Source: Parashewanella tropica
GTDB lineage: Bacteria; Pseudomonadota; Gammaproteobacteria; Enterobacterales; Shewanellaceae
DNA: 64,000 bases
Reading direction: 5' to 3'
Assembly: GCF_004358445.1 (NCBI RefSeq)
Contig: NZ_CP037951.1
Span: 545,501-609,500 of the forward strand
Shown: positions 43,357 to 51,265 of the stretch, piece after piece
Layout of the letters: every line of letters starts with the position of its first letter
Position numbering within the stretch: the first letter of the stretch is position 1
Position numbers and translations under genes: made by a program
Notes under the pieces: model-generated
The model's database searches: none
The model's input: only the letters and a program-made list of their open reading frames with translations
What the model was told of the DNA's origin: nothing

Positions 43357-45113
43357 AGCCAAAATTAAAAAAGCGTCTCGGTGACTTACTGGTCGAAAAC
43401 TGCATTATTTCAGAGCCTCAACTCATGCAGGCGTTGGCTGAGCAGCGAACCAGCGGAAAAAAACTAGGCCGAACTCTGATCGATCTTAGCTTTATTTCAG
43501 AAGATCAATTACTGGCGTTTTTATCGCAACAGCTGAATATTCCTTATCTAGATATCAGTCGCCGCCCCATTCCAGAAGAAGTGGTTAACCTGATCCCTGA
43601 AGTACAGGCGCGTCGGTATCGTGCTTTAGCTATCGAAGCTAATGAAGATACGGTAAAAATTGCCATGAGCGATCCCGCCGATCTGCAAGCATTAGATAGC
43701 CTAGAAGATTTATTAGCGCCTAAGCATATTTCTTTAGTGGTAGTGCCTGAGCAGCAGCTGATTACCGCGTTTGACAACTTGTATCGCCGTACGCATGAAA
43801 TCGCCCAAATGGCGGGTGAGTTAGAGCAAGAATACGCATCCGATGACGTGTTTGATCTAGCTTCGCTTGGTCAGGATGACACCAACAGTGAAGCAACGGT
43901 CGTTAAACTACTGCAATCGATTTTTGAAGATGCCGTACAAATGCGAGCGTCGGATATTCATATCGAGCCGGGCAACGGTAAGCTTTATATCCGTCAGCGT
44001 ATTGATGGGCAGTTGTCAGAAACGGTATTAAAAGAAGCCAATATTGCCAATGCTTTGGTATTAAGACTTAAGCTGATGGCAGGCTTGGATATTTCTGAAA
44101 AACGTATCCCACAAGACGGTCGTTTTCATATCGAAGTTCGCAAACATAAAATTGATGTGCGTATGTCAACCATGCCGATTTATCATGGTGAATCGGTAGT
44201 GATGCGTTTGTTGGATCAGTCTGCTGGGTTGTTAACGCTAGATGAAACGGGGATGCCTCCACACATCCTTAAAAAAGTTCGCCAGCAAATTAAACGTCCT
44301 CACGGCATGTTATTGGTTACAGGACCAACAGGTAGTGGTAAAACGACCACGCTTTATGGCGTATTAAGCGAGCTTAATACCGCAGAGCGAAAAATCATCA
44401 CCGTTGAAGATCCTGTGGAATATCAATTACCACGCATCAACCAAGTGCAAGTTAATCATAAGATTGGTTTAGATTTCTCAAGTGTGCTTCGTACCACTTT
44501 ACGTCAAGACCCCGATATCATCATGGTGGGTGAGATGCGTGATAAAGAAACCGTAGAAATTGGTTTACGAGGCGCACTCACAGGTCACTTTGTATTATCG
44601 ACCTTACACACCAATGATGCGATCACCAGTGCCATGCGACTCCTCGATATGGGCGCGGCGGGATATTTGGTTGCCAGTGCATTAAGAGTGGTGATTGCTC
44701 AGCGATTAGTTCGCCGAGTTTGTCAAAATTGTGCGATTGATTACAAGCTTATCGACTCTGAAAAATTGTGGCTATCTTCCATCAGTAACCGTGATATTTC
44801 CCAAGCCAATTTGAAAGTCGGTAGTGGCTGCCAAACCTGTAATGGCACGGGATATCGTGGTCGAATTGGTGTATTCGAAATGTTGGAACTCGATGAGCAT
44901 CTCATGTCGGTGATGCGTACTGGGGATATTCAAGCCTTTGCCAATGCGGCTGAGCAAAAGAAAGACTTTATTCCGTTGTCACAAGCTGCGATTGATTACT
45001 TCTTACAAGGCATGACGACGATTGAAGAAGTCGCCAAACTCGTAGAAACCGTTGCCGAATCACCACAAGACTTGAATGAATCTGCTGAACTGAATGTAGG
45101 CGCTGAAATTTAA
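43353..45113 (+). CDS. mshE: MSHA pilus extension ATPase MshE (c-di-GMP-binding)
   Basis: MshE is the GspE/PilB-type hexameric ATPase that drives pilus extension. The 586 residues begin with the MshEN domain pattern RLGDLLVENCIISEPQLMQAL followed by LGRTLIDLSFISEDQLLAFLSQQ, two linked repeats that bind c-di-GMP in Vibrio MshE. The ATPase core has Walker A GPTGSGKTT, the Asp box GLDISEKRIPQDGRFH, Walker B DIIMVGEMRD and the His box HFVLSTLHTNDA. The zinc site is CQNC...CQTC. All catalytic motifs are intact. ATGA overlap with mshN. Confidence 0.96.
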   Translation: MKPKLKKRLGDLLVENCIISEPQLMQALAEQRTSGKKLGRTLIDLSFISEDQLLAFLSQQLNIPYLDISRRPIPEEVVNLIPEVQARRYRALAIEANEDTVKIAMSDPADLQALDSLEDLLAPKHISLVVVPEQQLITAFDNLYRRTHEIAQMAGELEQEYASDDVFDLASLGQDDTNSEATVVKLLQSIFEDAVQMRASDIHIEPGNGKLYIRQRIDGQLSETVLKEANIANALVLRLKLMAGLDISEKRIPQDGRFHIEVRKHKIDVRMSTMPIYHGESVVMRLLDQSAGLLTLDETGMPPHILKKVRQQIKRPHGMLLVTGPTGSGKTTTLYGVLSELNTAERKIITVEDPVEYQLPRINQVQVNHKIGLDFSSVLRTTLRQDPDIIMVGEMRDKETVEIGLRGALTGHFVLSTLHTNDAITSAMRLLDMGAAGYLVASALRVVIAQRLVRRVCQNCAIDYKLIDSEKLWLSSISNRDISQANLKVGSGCQTCNGTGYRGRIGVFEMLELDEHLMSVMRTGDIQAFANAAEQKKDFIPLSQAAIDYFLQGMTTIEEVAKLVETVAESPQDLNESAELNVGAEI

Positions 45114-45115
45114 TT

Positions 45116-46333
45116 ATGCCATGGTTCGAATATAAAGGCCGTGATAGCCAAGGTAATGAAGCTAAGGGACGAGTTGAAGCAGCCTCGGAGTCAGCTGTCG
45201 CTGATATGCTGTTGTCTCGTGGCACCATTCCGTTGCAAATTACCACAGCCAAAGAAAACTCTGGTTTTGATATCAGCCGGTTACTTCAACGTCAAATTAA
45301 CCTCACTGAGCTGCAAATCTTTACTCGGCAAATGTATTCGCTGGTCAAATCTGGTATTCCGATTTTACGCGCTATTGCAGGCTTGGCAGAAAGTACTAAC
45401 TCCAAAAAGCTCAAACGGGCACTGACTGCCATTCACGAGCAACTTACCTCGGGAAGACAGTTATCGACAGCAATGAACCAACACCCAGATGTGTTCGATT
45501 CTTTATATGTTTCTATGGTTCATGTTGGAGAAAATGCCGGTAAGCTTGAAGAAGTCTTTCTACAGCTGTCGTCATACATTGAACGAGAGCAAGAAACCCG
45601 ACGTCGTATTAAAGCGGCAATGCGTTATCCCATTTTTGTAATGCTTGCTATCGGTATTGCCATCACGATCCTAAACATCTTGGTTATTCCCAAGTTTACT
45701 GCCATGTTCAGTCGCTTAGGTGCAGACTTACCTTGGGCGACAAAATTTCTCATTGCTACCTCTGATGCCTTTGTAAACCATTGGATGATCATGCTGGCCG
45801 TATTAGCTGGCTCTATTGTCGGGATCAAATCTTGGCATAGTACAGACAAAGGTGAGAAGCAATGGGATTTGTGGAAACTTAAATTACCTGTCGTCGGCTC
45901 TATCATCGAGCGTTCAACCTTGTCTCGTTATTGTCGTAGCTTTGCGATGATGTTGAACTCAGGCGTACCCATGACACAAGCATTAAGCCTTGTGGCTGAT
46001 GCGGTGGACAATAAATACATGCACGATCAAATCGTCGGTATGCGTCGAGGCGTGGAATCGGGTGAATCTATGCTAAGAACCTCAGCCAACAGTAAACTAT
46101 TTACCCCTCTGGTATTACAGATGGTGGCTGTTGGCGAAGAAACTGGCCGAATTGACGATTTGCTTACCGATGCTGCTGATTTTTATGAAGGCGAAGTGGA
46201 TTACGATTTAAAAAATCTAACCGCCAAGCTTGAGCCGATTTTGATTGGTATTGTAGCTGTCATGGTATTGATTCTAGCCTTGGGTATTTACTTACCTATG
46301 TGGGACATGATGAATGCAGTTAAAGGCGGTTGA
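45116..46333 (+). CDS. mshG: MSHA inner-membrane platform protein MshG
   Basis: GspF/PilC-family platform protein of 405 residues. It begins MPWFEYKGRDSQGNEAKGRVEAAS and has two homologous cytoplasmic helical domains (FTRQMYSLVKSGIPILRAIAGLAES and FAMMLNSGVPMTQALSLVADAV). Three membrane helices include one at about 170-190 and a final one (ILIGIVAVMVLILALGIYLPMW). The start is two bases after the mshE stop. The partner is MshE, whose ATPase work it transmits to pilin. Confidence 0.95.
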   Translation: MPWFEYKGRDSQGNEAKGRVEAASESAVADMLLSRGTIPLQITTAKENSGFDISRLLQRQINLTELQIFTRQMYSLVKSGIPILRAIAGLAESTNSKKLKRALTAIHEQLTSGRQLSTAMNQHPDVFDSLYVSMVHVGENAGKLEEVFLQLSSYIEREQETRRRIKAAMRYPIFVMLAIGIAITILNILVIPKFTAMFSRLGADLPWATKFLIATSDAFVNHWMIMLAVLAGSIVGIKSWHSTDKGEKQWDLWKLKLPVVGSIIERSTLSRYCRSFAMMLNSGVPMTQALSLVADAVDNKYMHDQIVGMRRGVESGESMLRTSANSKLFTPLVLQMVAVGEETGRIDDLLTDAADFYEGEVDYDLKNLTAKLEPILIGIVAVMVLILALGIYLPMWDMMNAVKGG

Positions 46334-46341
46334 TTGTGAGA

Positions 46342-46869
46342 ATGGATACACAGCAAAAAGCCGATGCTAATGTTTCGCTACAGTTAGTAAAAATGGCGGC
46401 AATTTGCGTCGTACTGGCGGTGATTGGTTATGCAGCAGCGTACATTGAACCTGATATTGAAAAGGTAGATAACCAAGCGTTTAAGCAAGAATACTTACGG
46501 CTACAACATGTGTTAGGTGTGGTACGTAATCAATGGATTATAAGGGGTAAGCCGCAATCCATTAATTTGAATTGGCAAGATTTGAATGCAATCACTCAAC
46601 CATTAAACAGTAGCAATGAAATCGTAGCGACAACAAAGGTGAAGCTGTCTAGAGATGGTTTTCCGCTACTGAACTCAAATGATGTTCAAGGCTGTAAGTT
46701 GTTATGGAATCAATTAATGGGAACAAGTCGTATAACCCTCAGGCTTGTGACTGATTACCATACATCGAAACAACACTGTGAATATAAAGTTCCCAGTGGT
46801 GGCACCATTATTTATCAGTTAGCCATTGAAAAGCTGAAATTTATTGAAGTAAAGGCTTTAAAAGAGTAG
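46342..46869 (+). CDS. mshF: MSHA biogenesis protein MshF
   Basis: A 175-residue bitopic protein: short polar start, membrane helix at about 15-35 (LVKMAAICVVLAVIGYAAAYI), and a periplasmic part with two Cys and little recognisable pattern. The name rests mainly on position between mshG and the pilin genes. Start is uncertain: TTG 46330, GTG 46336 and ATG 46342 are all in frame, with GGCGG upstream and partly within mshG. Function in the pilus is unknown. It is the last gene of the assembly operon; the 274-bp gap that follows carries the leader of the pilin operon. Confidence 0.8.
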   Translation: MDTQQKADANVSLQLVKMAAICVVLAVIGYAAAYIEPDIEKVDNQAFKQEYLRLQHVLGVVRNQWIIRGKPQSINLNWQDLNAITQPLNSSNEIVATTKVKLSRDGFPLLNSNDVQGCKLLWNQLMGTSRITLRLVTDYHTSKQHCEYKVPSGGTIIYQLAIEKLKFIEVKALKE

Positions 46870-47020
46870 TAACTCTAGTGTCATCACTTTAAAATAAACT
46901 ATTTGTAAAATTAAAGTTAATTGTACAATTGATAATGTTGTTCGGCTAAAATAGCCATCAGCAACAAGAATTGGAGTAGTAGACCGAAGTGACCGTTTTT
47001 ATAAATAAGCTTCGCTTTGG

Positions 47021-47132
47021 TATTACGTCACGGAAGATTTTAGTTAGTCGTATAACTAATACGATTATTCGGGGTATACCGTTTGTGACTTTTTGGCAAA
47101 CAGTAGGTATTAATAAATACGTGGACGTAATA
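47021..47132 (+). promoter_or_regulatory. Structured leader upstream of the pilin operon
   Basis: TATTACGTC (47021-47029) is the exact reverse complement of GACGTAATA (47124-47132), the right arm abutting the AGAG ribosome site of the first pilin gene (ATG 47144). Nested between are TAGTCGTAT/ATACGATTA with one G-U pair (about 47045-47068), the palindrome GGTATACC, and GTTTG/CAAAC. Four nested inverted repeats in 112 bases suggest a folded 5' UTR. The gap 46870-47020 has no gene. Confidence 0.4.
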
Positions 47133-47143
47133 AGAGAATTGAA

Positions 47144-47650
47144 ATGAAACAAAAACAACAAGGATTCACACTAATCGAATTAGTGGTCGTAATCATTATT
47201 TTGGGTATTTTGGCGGTAACTGCAGCGCCTAAGTTTATTGATTTACAAGAAGATGCTAGAAAGTCGACATTACAAGGTGTCCAAGCTGCGCTGCAAGGTG
47301 CAAATCAACTGCTTAATTCAAAAGCACAAATACAACGGAAGGCTGGTAAAGCTAATCAAGATATCACCGTTGATGGTGGAACCGTAACCGCTAGCTTTGG
47401 TTACCTTAACTCGGTAGATGACACTGCTAAAGTTAAAGCAAATCTTGAAAAAGTTATGGATATGACTTTTGCAACAGCAACAGCAGGTACTGCAGTTAGT
47501 GGTAACGAATTTGGTGTTATTTATAAGAGTGCAACTTCTTTTTTCATTATTCCTCAAGGTAAAAAAGACTCTGACAACTGTCGCTTAGAATACGTTCCTG
47601 CAACAGCCTCAACAGCACCTACCTATACAGTTAAATCTACAGACTGCTAA
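47144..47650 (+). CDS. mshB: MSHA-type pilin, probably MshB
   Basis: A type IV prepilin of 168 residues. A short basic leader (MKQKQQG) precedes the processing site G/FTLIEL with Glu at +5, then the hydrophobic helix VVVIIILGILAVTAAPKFIDLQ. The C-terminal domain ends in a probable disulfide loop (NCRLEY...STDC). First of three closely related pilins in a row; the name MshB is from gene order. AGAG precedes the ATG. Whether it is a minor or a structural subunit cannot be read from sequence. Confidence 0.85.
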   Translation: MKQKQQGFTLIELVVVIIILGILAVTAAPKFIDLQEDARKSTLQGVQAALQGANQLLNSKAQIQRKAGKANQDITVDGGTVTASFGYLNSVDDTAKVKANLEKVMDMTFATATAGTAVSGNEFGVIYKSATSFFIIPQGKKDSDNCRLEYVPATASTAPTYTVKSTDC

Positions 47651-47670
47651 TTTATTTAAGGGAAAAAAAA

Positions 47671-48189
47671 ATGAAAAAACAAAATGGTTTTACTCTAATT
47701 GAGCTAGTGGTAGTTATTATTATTCTTGGTATTTTAGCTGTAACTGCAGCTCCAAAGTTCCTTAATTTTCAATCTGATGCTTTGAAGTCAACGGTTTCTG
47801 GATTAGAAGGGGCTTTAAAGTCTGCTGATAGTTTAGTATATTCAAAATCAGTCATTGCTGGTAATGATGGAACAGCAAAAAGCTCGACGAATGGACCAGA
47901 AGTTACTTTACCTGGAAACAAGAAAGTAGCGTTAAATTATGGTCATCCAACTCCTGTTTGGAGTGGTTCTCTAGAAAATGCATTAGATATAAACGCTGCT
48001 GCAAGTGGAACGACTACTGATTGGCTTTTTAAGGTAGTAGCTTCTGAAAATGCTATTTATTTTTACCCTCAAGGTCAAAAAGATCCTAAAGCAAGTTCTG
48101 ATGCTGGAAAGTGTTTTGTGAAGTATACAAATGGCCTTTCGGCAAAAGGCAGTGCTTCAGTGACGAAAGATGTAAGTGCTTGCTTATAG
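47671..48189 (+). CDS. mshA: MSHA-type pilin, MshA paralogue 1
   Basis: Prepilin of 172 residues with leader MKKQNG and mature start FTLIELVVVIIILGILAVTAAPKFLNFQ. The following helix LKSTVSGLEGALKSADSLVYSKS is shared with the pilin at 48382. The C-terminal Cys pair is CFVKY...VSAC. GGGAAAAAAAA precedes the ATG. It lies 20 bases after the first pilin gene, and a terminator hairpin follows it at 48208. Its codon and base use look more AT-rich than its neighbours, as often seen in variable pilin genes. It or the next gene is the main structural pilin. Confidence 0.82.
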   Translation: MKKQNGFTLIELVVVIIILGILAVTAAPKFLNFQSDALKSTVSGLEGALKSADSLVYSKSVIAGNDGTAKSSTNGPEVTLPGNKKVALNYGHPTPVWSGSLENALDINAAASGTTTDWLFKVVASENAIYFYPQGQKDPKASSDAGKCFVKYTNGLSAKGSASVTKDVSACL

Positions 48190-48207
48190 TAAGTTAGCAA
48201 TTATTAA

Positions 48208-48236
48208 AGAGCCTCTGTTTTAGAGGTTCTTTAAGT
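48208..48236 (+). terminator. Terminator or attenuator between two pilin genes
   Basis: AAAGAGCCTCT pairs with AGAGGTTCTTT around GTTTT, 18 bases after the pilin stop. The T-run after it is short. It would separate the first two pilins from the third. Confidence 0.65.
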
Positions 48237-48381
48237 AACAAATAGTTTTAATCTTTTGATTTAACTTTAATGTGGCTCCTAGAACAACTTTACCCTTCCG
48301 ATAAAAACCGCTAAATTAACTTCCTCTCTTTATCTAAAGAAAAATTCATATCACGGATGATTCTCAACCGAGGTCATTGTT

Positions 48382-48873
48382 ATGAAACAACATCAAGGTT
48401 TTACCTTAATAGAACTGGTCATTGTCATTATTATTTTGGGAATTTTGGCGGTGACGGCAGCCCCTAAATTTATCAATTTTCAAGGCGATGCTCGTGTGTC
48501 TGCGCTTAAGGGCGTAGAAGGCAGCTTAAAAAGTGCCAATGCTATGGTGTATTCAAAAGCACTGTTAGTCGGGGAAGAGAAAAAGGCAACGGGTAGTGTA
48601 GATATTGGTACGGGAACCAATGCGGCGACCAATTATGGTTATTTGCAAGCGACACAAACTGAACTAGAAAATGCGACAGATCTTAAGTTCGATGCAGGAA
48701 CGTCTCCCACAGCAACGGGAACGAATGACTGGATAATTGACGCTACCACCACTACTGGACAAGCCATCATTTGGCAACGTGGCGCACCCGCTGGTTGCAG
48801 TATTACCTATACAGGGGCAACGGCTACTGCTAACCCTGTATACAGTAGCTTACCTTCAGCCAGTGATTGTTAA
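48382..48873 (+). CDS. mshA: MSHA-type pilin, MshA paralogue 2
   Basis: Prepilin of 163 residues with leader MKQHQG, mature start FTLIELVIVIIILGILAVTAAPKFINFQ, then LKGVEGSLKSANAMVYSKALLVGEE, which is close to Vibrio MshA. The C-terminal Cys pair is CSITY...ASDC. It stands between two terminator hairpins with a 190-bp upstream gap, so it can be transcribed alone, as expected for a highly expressed major pilin. Its TNYGY and TDLKFD segments resemble MshA more than the two preceding genes do. Confidence 0.85.
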   Translation: MKQHQGFTLIELVIVIIILGILAVTAAPKFINFQGDARVSALKGVEGSLKSANAMVYSKALLVGEEKKATGSVDIGTGTNAATNYGYLQATQTELENATDLKFDAGTSPTATGTNDWIIDATTTTGQAIIWQRGAPAGCSITYTGATATANPVYSSLPSASDC

Positions 48874-48931
48874 TATTAGCGATGCTTTAGATAAGTCGTT
48901 TTATCTTGGCTGAACTTCTGAACTGGAAAAT

Positions 48932-48959
48932 AACAGTGTTGAAACACTGTTATTTTTTT
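48932..48959 (+). terminator. Intrinsic terminator after third pilin gene
   Basis: AACAGTGTT and AACACTGTT pair around a single-base to three-base loop and are followed by ATTTTTTT. Strong and well placed, 58 bases after the pilin stop. Confidence 0.85.
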
Positions 48960-49012
48960 GCCAGTTAATGCACTATTGATGAGTTGCCGCAATACGATTA
49001 AAAACAATAACA

Positions 49013-49519
49013 ATGACGCAGGTTAGCCGTATTAACAGATCATCTCACACGACCAGAGGATTTACCTTAATTGAACTGATCGCCACTATGGTGTTGATTG
49101 GTATTCTTGCTGTCAGTGTGGCCCCTAAATTTTTTGGACCCAGCAGTTACAGTGCTTATGCGGTTCGCAGCGAGTTAATCAGTTATTTACGGAATACCCA
49201 GTTACGAGCAATGAATAATACTGATCAATGCTTTCGATTTTCGGCGACCTCGCAGGGCTATCAAGCCTTAGTTGCTGATAAAAATAGCAATGGTAGTTGT
49301 GGTGTATATCGAACTTTTCTTCCAACCAATTCTTGGCCTAGTAATGTCGAAGTGACATCTCACCTTTTTACTACTCCAACAACGTTTTATTTTGATTTTT
49401 TAACCAGTGGTGCGTTACATAAAAATGGCACGTTTTCTCAGAATATTACTATAACCATAACGGCTGGGGACGCCATAAGGCTTCAGATTTCGGAGGCAGG
49501 GTACATTCGTGGGATCTAA
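49013..49519 (+). CDS. mshC: MSHA minor pilin MshC
   Basis: A 168-residue GspH/FimT-like pseudopilin. The prepilin site is RG/FTLIELIATMVLIGILAVSVAPKFF, with a 15- to 16-residue leader. The C-terminal part is a beta-rich domain with two Cys (QCFRFSATSQGYQAL and SCGVYRTF). Minor pilins of this type prime pilus assembly. The next gene, mshD, begins with GTG inside its last codons. The start ATG at 49013 lacks a clear Shine-Dalgarno. Confidence 0.88.
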   Translation: MTQVSRINRSSHTTRGFTLIELIATMVLIGILAVSVAPKFFGPSSYSAYAVRSELISYLRNTQLRAMNNTDQCFRFSATSQGYQALVADKNSNGSCGVYRTFLPTNSWPSNVEVTSHLFTTPTTFYFDFLTSGALHKNGTFSQNITITITAGDAIRLQISEAGYIRGI

Positions 49520-50012
49520 ATTCAAAAGTAAACAGGGCTTTACTCTGATTGAGTTAGTTGTGGGAATGATGGTACTCGGTATTGGCCTTGTACTAATGGC
49601 CACCATGTTATACCCACAAGCTGATCGTGCGGCTGAGAATATACATCGTATGAGGGCTGCGGAATTAGCTAAGTCACTGATGAATGAGATCTGGTCAAAA
49701 CGTTACGATCCTAATTCTGGGGTTGGAGGTATTCCTGCTTGTGGTAGCCCTTCAGGAACAAGTTGCTCTAGTCCCTCCTCTTCAAGTGTAAAAAGCCGTA
49801 ATAGCTTTGATAACTTGAATGATTATAATGGCCTAAACCAAAACAATTTGATGTTAGATTCCAATCAAACTTACGCTCAGCGTTATCCTAATTATCAATT
49901 AAATGTTTCGGTGAGTTCTACTAATCTAAGTGTATCTAAGACGATTGTGATCACTGTTACAACACCACTGAATGAAGCCATTCGGTTTACTGCGATTAGG
50001 AGCAATTATTGA
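49509..50012 (+). CDS. mshD: MSHA minor pilin MshD
   Basis: PilV/GspI-like minor pilin of 167 residues. The GTG start at 49509 overlaps the mshC end by 11 bases; the leader is MGSKFKSKQG and the mature start FTLIELVVGMMVLGIGLVLMATMLYPQAD. The rest has a Ser/Gly-rich loop with two Cys (CGSPSGTSC) and a C-terminal beta pattern. AGGC/GGAGG-type sequence (TCGGAGGCAGG) lies about 17 bases upstream. mshO overlaps its stop by four bases. Confidence 0.87.
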   Translation: MGSKFKSKQGFTLIELVVGMMVLGIGLVLMATMLYPQADRAAENIHRMRAAELAKSLMNEIWSKRYDPNSGVGGIPACGSPSGTSCSSPSSSSVKSRNSFDNLNDYNGLNQNNLMLDSNQTYAQRYPNYQLNVSVSSTNLSVSKTIVITVTTPLNEAIRFTAIRSNY

Positions 50013-50851
50013 TGATCCGCTCCTTTAAGAAAGCCATAGGTTTTACTCTTATTGAATTAATCACAGTAATTGTGATTTTGGGTATTGTATTGGTTGGAGT
50101 CAGTAGCTTTATCACCTTTGGTACCCGAATTTTTGTAGATTCAACCAGTGTTGACCAAGTCTTAGGTGAGAGTCGTTTTGCAATTCAGCGAATGACAAGA
50201 GAGCTACGCACAGCTTTACCTAATAGTGTTCGTGTGAATACTGATAATGTCAGTTATCAATGTATTGAATTTGTACCAACTATAACCTCGACCAGTTATA
50301 TCCAACTTCCGTTAACAGCACCTTCGAATACGGCAATCGTGTTTCGTGATGATACCAACAGTAAAATTAGCATTTTCCAACGCGCTTATGTGTATCCGAT
50401 AAACGCTAACGAAATTTATATTACCAATACCCAAAACTCGATTGCAGCAATGGTTTTTGGAAGTAGAGGAACCAGTAATCCTCCAGCCTCATCTCCCTCT
50501 TTGACCGTTACATTTAATGCGCCTACTCGATTTAAATATTCATCGCCACAAAAACGAATCTATTTTACGAATTTTCCGGTCACCTATTGCATATCTGGGG
50601 TATCACATAAAGTCGAGCGTTTTGAACGTTATGGCTTTAATACGGCGTTGCCAACGCCTCAAAATCGAGGCTCAGGCAGTGTGATCGCTCAAAGCCTTGT
50701 AAACGATATAAGTAATGCTTCAGATAGACCCTTTAACTTGCTGCCATCCACACTGCAACACAGTGCCATTATTCAAATGAATTTAAGGTTCGAAGTGCTA
50801 GGGCAAAGTATGTCATATCAACATCAAGTACAGGTGCCGAATGTTCCATAA
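50009..50851 (+). CDS. mshO: MSHA minor pilin MshO
   Basis: PilW/GspJ-like minor pilin of 280 residues. Leader MMIRSFKKAIG, mature start FTLIELITVIVILGIVLVGVSSFITFGTRIF, followed by the helix VDQVLGESRFAIQRMTRELRTALPNSVRV typical of PilW-like proteins, and a large beta-rich domain with two Cys (YQCIEFVP and VTYCISG). It overlaps mshD by four bases and mshP by 11, so the minor pilins are translationally coupled. Confidence 0.9.
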   Translation: MMIRSFKKAIGFTLIELITVIVILGIVLVGVSSFITFGTRIFVDSTSVDQVLGESRFAIQRMTRELRTALPNSVRVNTDNVSYQCIEFVPTITSTSYIQLPLTAPSNTAIVFRDDTNSKISIFQRAYVYPINANEIYITNTQNSIAAMVFGSRGTSNPPASSPSLTVTFNAPTRFKYSSPQKRIYFTNFPVTYCISGVSHKVERFERYGFNTALPTPQNRGSGSVIAQSLVNDISNASDRPFNLLPSTLQHSAIIQMNLRFEVLGQSMSYQHQVQVPNVP

Positions 50852-51263
50852 CAATCATAAATTGATAAACCGAACAAAGCAGCGTGGCAGTATGCTGGTG
50901 CTGGGTATTTTTATCCTTACAGTGATGTTTTTACTGGCGGCCACCTTAATTAAGGTTTCACAAAACGAAGATCAAGCCATTACTATTGAGGTGCAAGGTG
51001 CAAGAGCTTTATTTGCAGCGAACAGCGCAATAGATTCGGGATTAGCGCGGTTATTTCCTGTTAATGGTGGTTCGGCAAGTTGTAATCTAACTAATCCTGA
51101 CTGGATCAACTCTGATCCTGCACTTGCGGCATGCGATGTTACTTGGAGTTGTCAACGTTTCAATGTGCCTGCTGTTGGTACGCAATACAAGTTAACCGCC
51201 AAAGCCAAATGTGGCAATGGCGAAAACCGAGTGAGTAGAACCGTTGAAGTAATGGCGAGATAA
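50841..51263 (+). CDS. mshP: MSHA biogenesis protein MshP (PilX-like)
   Basis: A 140-residue protein with the PilX/GspK-type start: NKLINRTKQRGSMLVLGIFILTVMFLLAATLIKV, a hydrophobic helix behind a basic leader but with RGSMLVL in place of the normal GFTLIEL. The helix region SQNEDQAITIEVQGARALFAANSAIDSGLARLFP is typical of the family. Four Cys are in the C-terminal part. It overlaps mshO by 11 bases and lies two bases before mshQ. Confidence 0.86.
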   Translation: MFHNNHKLINRTKQRGSMLVLGIFILTVMFLLAATLIKVSQNEDQAITIEVQGARALFAANSAIDSGLARLFPVNGGSASCNLTNPDWINSDPALAACDVTWSCQRFNVPAVGTQYKLTAKAKCGNGENRVSRTVEVMAR

Positions 51264-51265
51264 TA

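Noticed and set aside
47144-48873. Near-identical direct repeats at the starts of the three pilin genes as a recombination cassette
   Set aside because: The similarity is explained by the conserved prepilin N-terminus; codon choices differ between copies, so recent gene conversion is not indicated.
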